Shown here piece by piece: positions 14,994 to 17,120 of a stretch of 17,120 bases of DNA. Location: contig JBIIEL010000040.1 of assembly GCA_044237845.1 (NCBI GenBank), positions 1 to 17,120 of the forward strand, written 5' to 3'. This stretch comes from QFOX01 sp044237845. Lineage in GTDB: Bacteria; Pseudomonadota; Alphaproteobacteria; Rickettsiales; UBA3002. Every line of letters begins with the position of its first letter. The stretch's first letter is position 1. The position numbers and the translations under genes were made by a program. Below the pieces are notes generated by a model. The model saw only the letters and a list, made by a program, of their open reading frames with translations, made no database searches and was not told the origin of the DNA.

Positions 14994-15890
14994 ATGCATG
15001 TTGCCGTTTTAAAAGGGGGAATGTCCGCCGAACGCGAAGTGTCGCTGACCAGCGGCGCGGCGGTGGAAAAAGCACTGCTGGCGCTTGGCCATAGTGTCGT
15101 TGCCATCGATGTTTCCAAAAACCTCGCTGCCGACCTTGCACATGCCGCACCGGATGTGGCGTTCAACGCGCTCCATGGCCGCTACGGCGAAGATGGCTGC
15201 GTGCAGGGCGTGCTCGAAATTCTGGGCATTCCTTATACCCATTCCGGCGTGCTTGCCTCGGCGATGGCGATGGATAAACCGACCGCGAAAAAACTGTTTT
15301 CGCTCGCAGGACTCCACTGCGCGCTGGGCGTGGTGGCGCATAAGGACGAGGTGATTGGGCGGGATGTGATCGCGCGGCCCTATGTGGTGAAGCCTGCCAA
15401 CGAAGGCTCGAGTGTCGGCGTAAAATTGGTGTTCGCGAACGATAATTTTTTCTTCACCAAAGAAAACTGGCCGTATGGCGATACGGTGATGGTGGAGCAA
15501 TATATCCCCGGCCGCGAACTGACGGTGGCCGTGCTCGACGGCGTGGCCCTCGGCGTGACGGAGATCACCACCAAGTCGGGTTTCTATGACTACGACAATA
15601 AATATACCGACGGTGGAAGCACGCATATCTGCCCCGCGCCGCTGCCCCCCGCGAAGTACGACGAAGTGATGGCAATGGCGGTGACGGCGCATAACGCACT
15701 GGGTTGCCGCAGCCTCAGCCGTTCGGATTTCCGCTACGACGAAAACGGCGATGGCAAATTCTACATCCTCGAAACGAACACCCAGCCTGGGATGACGCCG
15801 CTTTCGCTCTCGCCGGAACTCGCGGCGCATGCGGGTATTCCGTTTAACGAACTGGTGGCAAAAATTCTGGCTAGTGCGAGGCTCGATTAA
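14994..15890 (+). CDS. ddl: D-alanine--D-alanine ligase
   Basis: Ddl joins two D-alanines with ATP in the cytoplasm, feeding MurF. From the ATG at 14994 the protein is 298 residues and begins MHVAVLKGGMSAEREVS, the expected family N-terminus with the catalytic-loop glutamate in SAERE. The ATP-grasp domain shows KPANEGSSVGV (133-143) and the metal/substrate motif ETNTQPGMT (260-268). GAAGGA (14978-14983) lies 10 nt before 14994. A GTG at 14976 would add six residues and has no ribosome binding site. The stop overlaps the ftsQ start by one base (TAATG). Paralogue naming (ddlA or ddlB) cannot be decided, but dcw ddl genes are usually called ddlB. Confidence 0.95.
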   Translation: MHVAVLKGGMSAEREVSLTSGAAVEKALLALGHSVVAIDVSKNLAADLAHAAPDVAFNALHGRYGEDGCVQGVLEILGIPYTHSGVLASAMAMDKPTAKKLFSLAGLHCALGVVAHKDEVIGRDVIARPYVVKPANEGSSVGVKLVFANDNFFFTKENWPYGDTVMVEQYIPGRELTVAVLDGVALGVTEITTKSGFYDYDNKYTDGGSTHICPAPLPPAKYDEVMAMAVTAHNALGCRSLSRSDFRYDENGDGKFYILETNTQPGMTPLSLSPELAAHAGIPFNELVAKILASARLD

Positions 15891-16780
15891 TGGCACGCCG
15901 CGCAAAAGTAAAAGTTCGCAAATCCGCGGTCACTCGGGCCGAGGCAGCGGCGGAGTTTAGTCGTAATAAAGTGCGGCAGCGGCGCAAGCAAAACCATCGG
16001 CGCGTGCTGATGGTGGGGGCAGGTGCACTGACCCTCTATCTCGCGGTGGGCAGCTGGTGGATGGTCTATACCGGCGCGGCGTCGCGCTGGGCGGAGGCGA
16101 CCAACGCGCGCTTCTGGAATATGACGGCGGGCATGGGCTTTACGCTCGATCAGGTGGAGCTCGCGGGGCGCAAACATGCCGACGCAGCAGAAGTGAAGCA
16201 GGCGCTTGCCATTACCCAAGGCGCGCCGATTCTGGCGCTATCGCTCGCTGAAATGAAGGCGCGGCTCGAAGCGATTCCTGAAATTAAAACGGCGACGATT
16301 GGCCGCGCGTTGCCGGGTACACTCAAGGTGTATGTCACCGAGCGCAGGCCGGCGGCGCTGTGGCAATCAGCGGGGGATGTGCGGCTCATCGACCGCGATG
16401 GTGTGGTGCTCGACCGCACTAAATATCGCGAGAAAATGACACTGCCGATTGTGGTGGGTGCCGACGCACCAAAGCATATGGACGAATTGCTTGCGCTGAT
16501 GGAAGCGGTGCCGAGCCTTAAACCGGATGTGGTGGCGGCGGTGCGCGTGGGCGGGCGGCGCTGGAATATCCAGCTCGCACGCGACATTACGGTGATGCTG
16601 CCAGAAGACGCGCCAGAAAAAGCATGGCAGCGCTTCGCCGCGCTTGTGAACGAAAAAGCGCTGCTCGCCAAAGCGATTCGCAGCGTGGATATGCGCCTTG
16701 CCGATAGGGTCTTTATTTTACCGATTGATGAGGATAAACCATCAGTGACGCTGACCAGCGCAACCGGAAAAGAAGTGTAA
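15890..16780 (+). CDS. ftsQ: Cell division protein FtsQ
   Basis: FtsQ is a bitopic divisome scaffold that recruits FtsB and FtsL. The 296-residue protein has a highly basic cytoplasmic tail of about 38 residues, one membrane segment at about 39-61, and then a periplasmic POTRA domain from about residue 83 (GFTLDQVELAG). The beta domain contains VTERRPAALW and LIDRDGVVLD, typical of FtsQ. Start and stop each overlap a neighbour by one base (ddl TAATG, ftsA TAATG), so the three genes are tightly coupled. The order ddl-ftsQ-ftsA is standard. Confidence 0.94.
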   Translation: MARRAKVKVRKSAVTRAEAAAEFSRNKVRQRRKQNHRRVLMVGAGALTLYLAVGSWWMVYTGAASRWAEATNARFWNMTAGMGFTLDQVELAGRKHADAAEVKQALAITQGAPILALSLAEMKARLEAIPEIKTATIGRALPGTLKVYVTERRPAALWQSAGDVRLIDRDGVVLDRTKYREKMTLPIVVGADAPKHMDELLALMEAVPSLKPDVVAAVRVGGRRWNIQLARDITVMLPEDAPEKAWQRFAALVNEKALLAKAIRSVDMRLADRVFILPIDEDKPSVTLTSATGKEV

Positions 16781-17120
16781 TGATGATGAAACGCAACGCG
16801 CAACCGACCCGCCACGGCCCCATCGCAGTGCTCGATATCGGCACCACCAAAGTGGTGTGCCTGATTGCAGAGGTGGCGGAGGACGGCGCGTTCTCGGTCG
16901 TCGGTGTGGGGCATCAGCTCGCACGCGGTATTAAATCCGGCATCATTACGGATGTGTCGGAGGCGGGAACGTCGATCACCGCCGCGGTGCATGCGGCTGA
17001 GCAAATGGCAGGCGTAACGGTGGAAGATGTGATCGTCAGTGTCAACGGAAGCAATCTCAAATCGCGCCATGTGTCGGTGGAGCTCGACGTGCTCGCGGAT
17101 GGCGTGAGCGATCAGGACAT
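16780..17120 (+). CDS. ftsA: Cell division protein FtsA, 5' part (runs off the window)
   Basis: FtsA is the actin-like protein that tethers FtsZ to the membrane. About 113 codons are visible, and the frame stays open to the last base. The product begins MMMKRNAQPTRHGPIAVLDIG, with the actin-family phosphate-1 loop LDIGTTK at 18-24, then ARGIKSGIITD and VSVNGSNLKSRH, all typical of FtsA. Three consecutive ATG codons (16780, 16783, 16786) could serve as the start; the first overlaps the ftsQ TAA. The upstream ribosome binding site is weak. FtsZ would be expected to follow but is outside the window. Confidence 0.93.
   Translation, partial: MMMKRNAQPTRHGPIAVLDIGTTKVVCLIAEVAEDGAFSVVGVGHQLARGIKSGIITDVSEAGTSITAAVHAAEQMAGVTVEDVIVSVNGSNLKSRHVSVELDVLADGVSDQD

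Noticed and set aside
1..17120. Search for CRISPR arrays, transposases, tRNAs and phage genes
   Set aside because: None was seen. The repeats present are short inverted heptamer arrays and palindromes without repeat-spacer structure, and every long real frame is a dcw gene.

Overview
The window is one end of a division and cell wall (dcw) cluster from a Gram-negative, meso-diaminopimelate-type bacterium, most likely an alphaproteobacterium. The reasons are a type A RNase P RNA gene just upstream of mraZ, moderately GC-rich coding DNA, the style of the short FtsL and of MraZ, FtsQ and Ddl, and the gene order mraZ-rsmH-ftsL-ftsI-murE-murF-mraY-murD-ftsW-murG-murC-murB-ddl-ftsQ-ftsA. I cannot name the genus or order from sequence alone. 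All main genes are on the + strand and none looks broken; ftsA runs off the right edge.

Layout. Bases 1-74 are unassigned. Bases 75-448 are rnpB (RNase P RNA), closed by a perfect 12-bp P1 helix. Bases 449-893 are non-coding. They hold a hairpin just after rnpB, a sigma70-like promoter (TTGACT-N16-TATTCT, 674-701) overlain by regularly spaced MraZ boxes on the bottom strand (680-715), and an AT-rich leader ending in a hairpin before mraZ. From 894 the genes run nearly end to end, and most junctions overlap or touch (from 20 bp of overlap to an 11-bp gap), as expected for one translationally coupled operon.

The products work together. MurC, MurD, MurE and MurF add the stem peptide (L-Ala, D-Glu, m-DAP, D-Ala-D-Ala). 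MurB makes UDP-MurNAc and Ddl makes D-Ala-D-Ala. MraY and MurG build lipid I and lipid II. FtsW and FtsI polymerise and crosslink septal peptidoglycan. FtsL, FtsQ and FtsA belong to the divisome. MraZ is the autoregulator and RsmH a 16S rRNA methyltransferase.

The unexpected part is in the gaps. Only four internal junctions exceed 11 bp: mraY|murD (154 bp), ftsW|murG (71 bp), murG|murC (119 bp) and murB|ddl (123 bp). The two around murG are made of 7-bp tandem units placed as inverted repeats, starting at the upstream stop codon; the murG|murC one has perfect 15-bp arms. The ftsW|murG repeat reads into murG and encodes its extra N-terminal residues. The murB|ddl gap has what may be an eroded version. 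The mraY|murD gap holds a different, larger palindrome inside a 53-codon reading frame joined to both neighbours by ATGA overlaps. There is also a terminator-like hairpin plus T6 inside rsmH. These palindromic insertions are the best candidates for something undescribed; the genes themselves are conventional.
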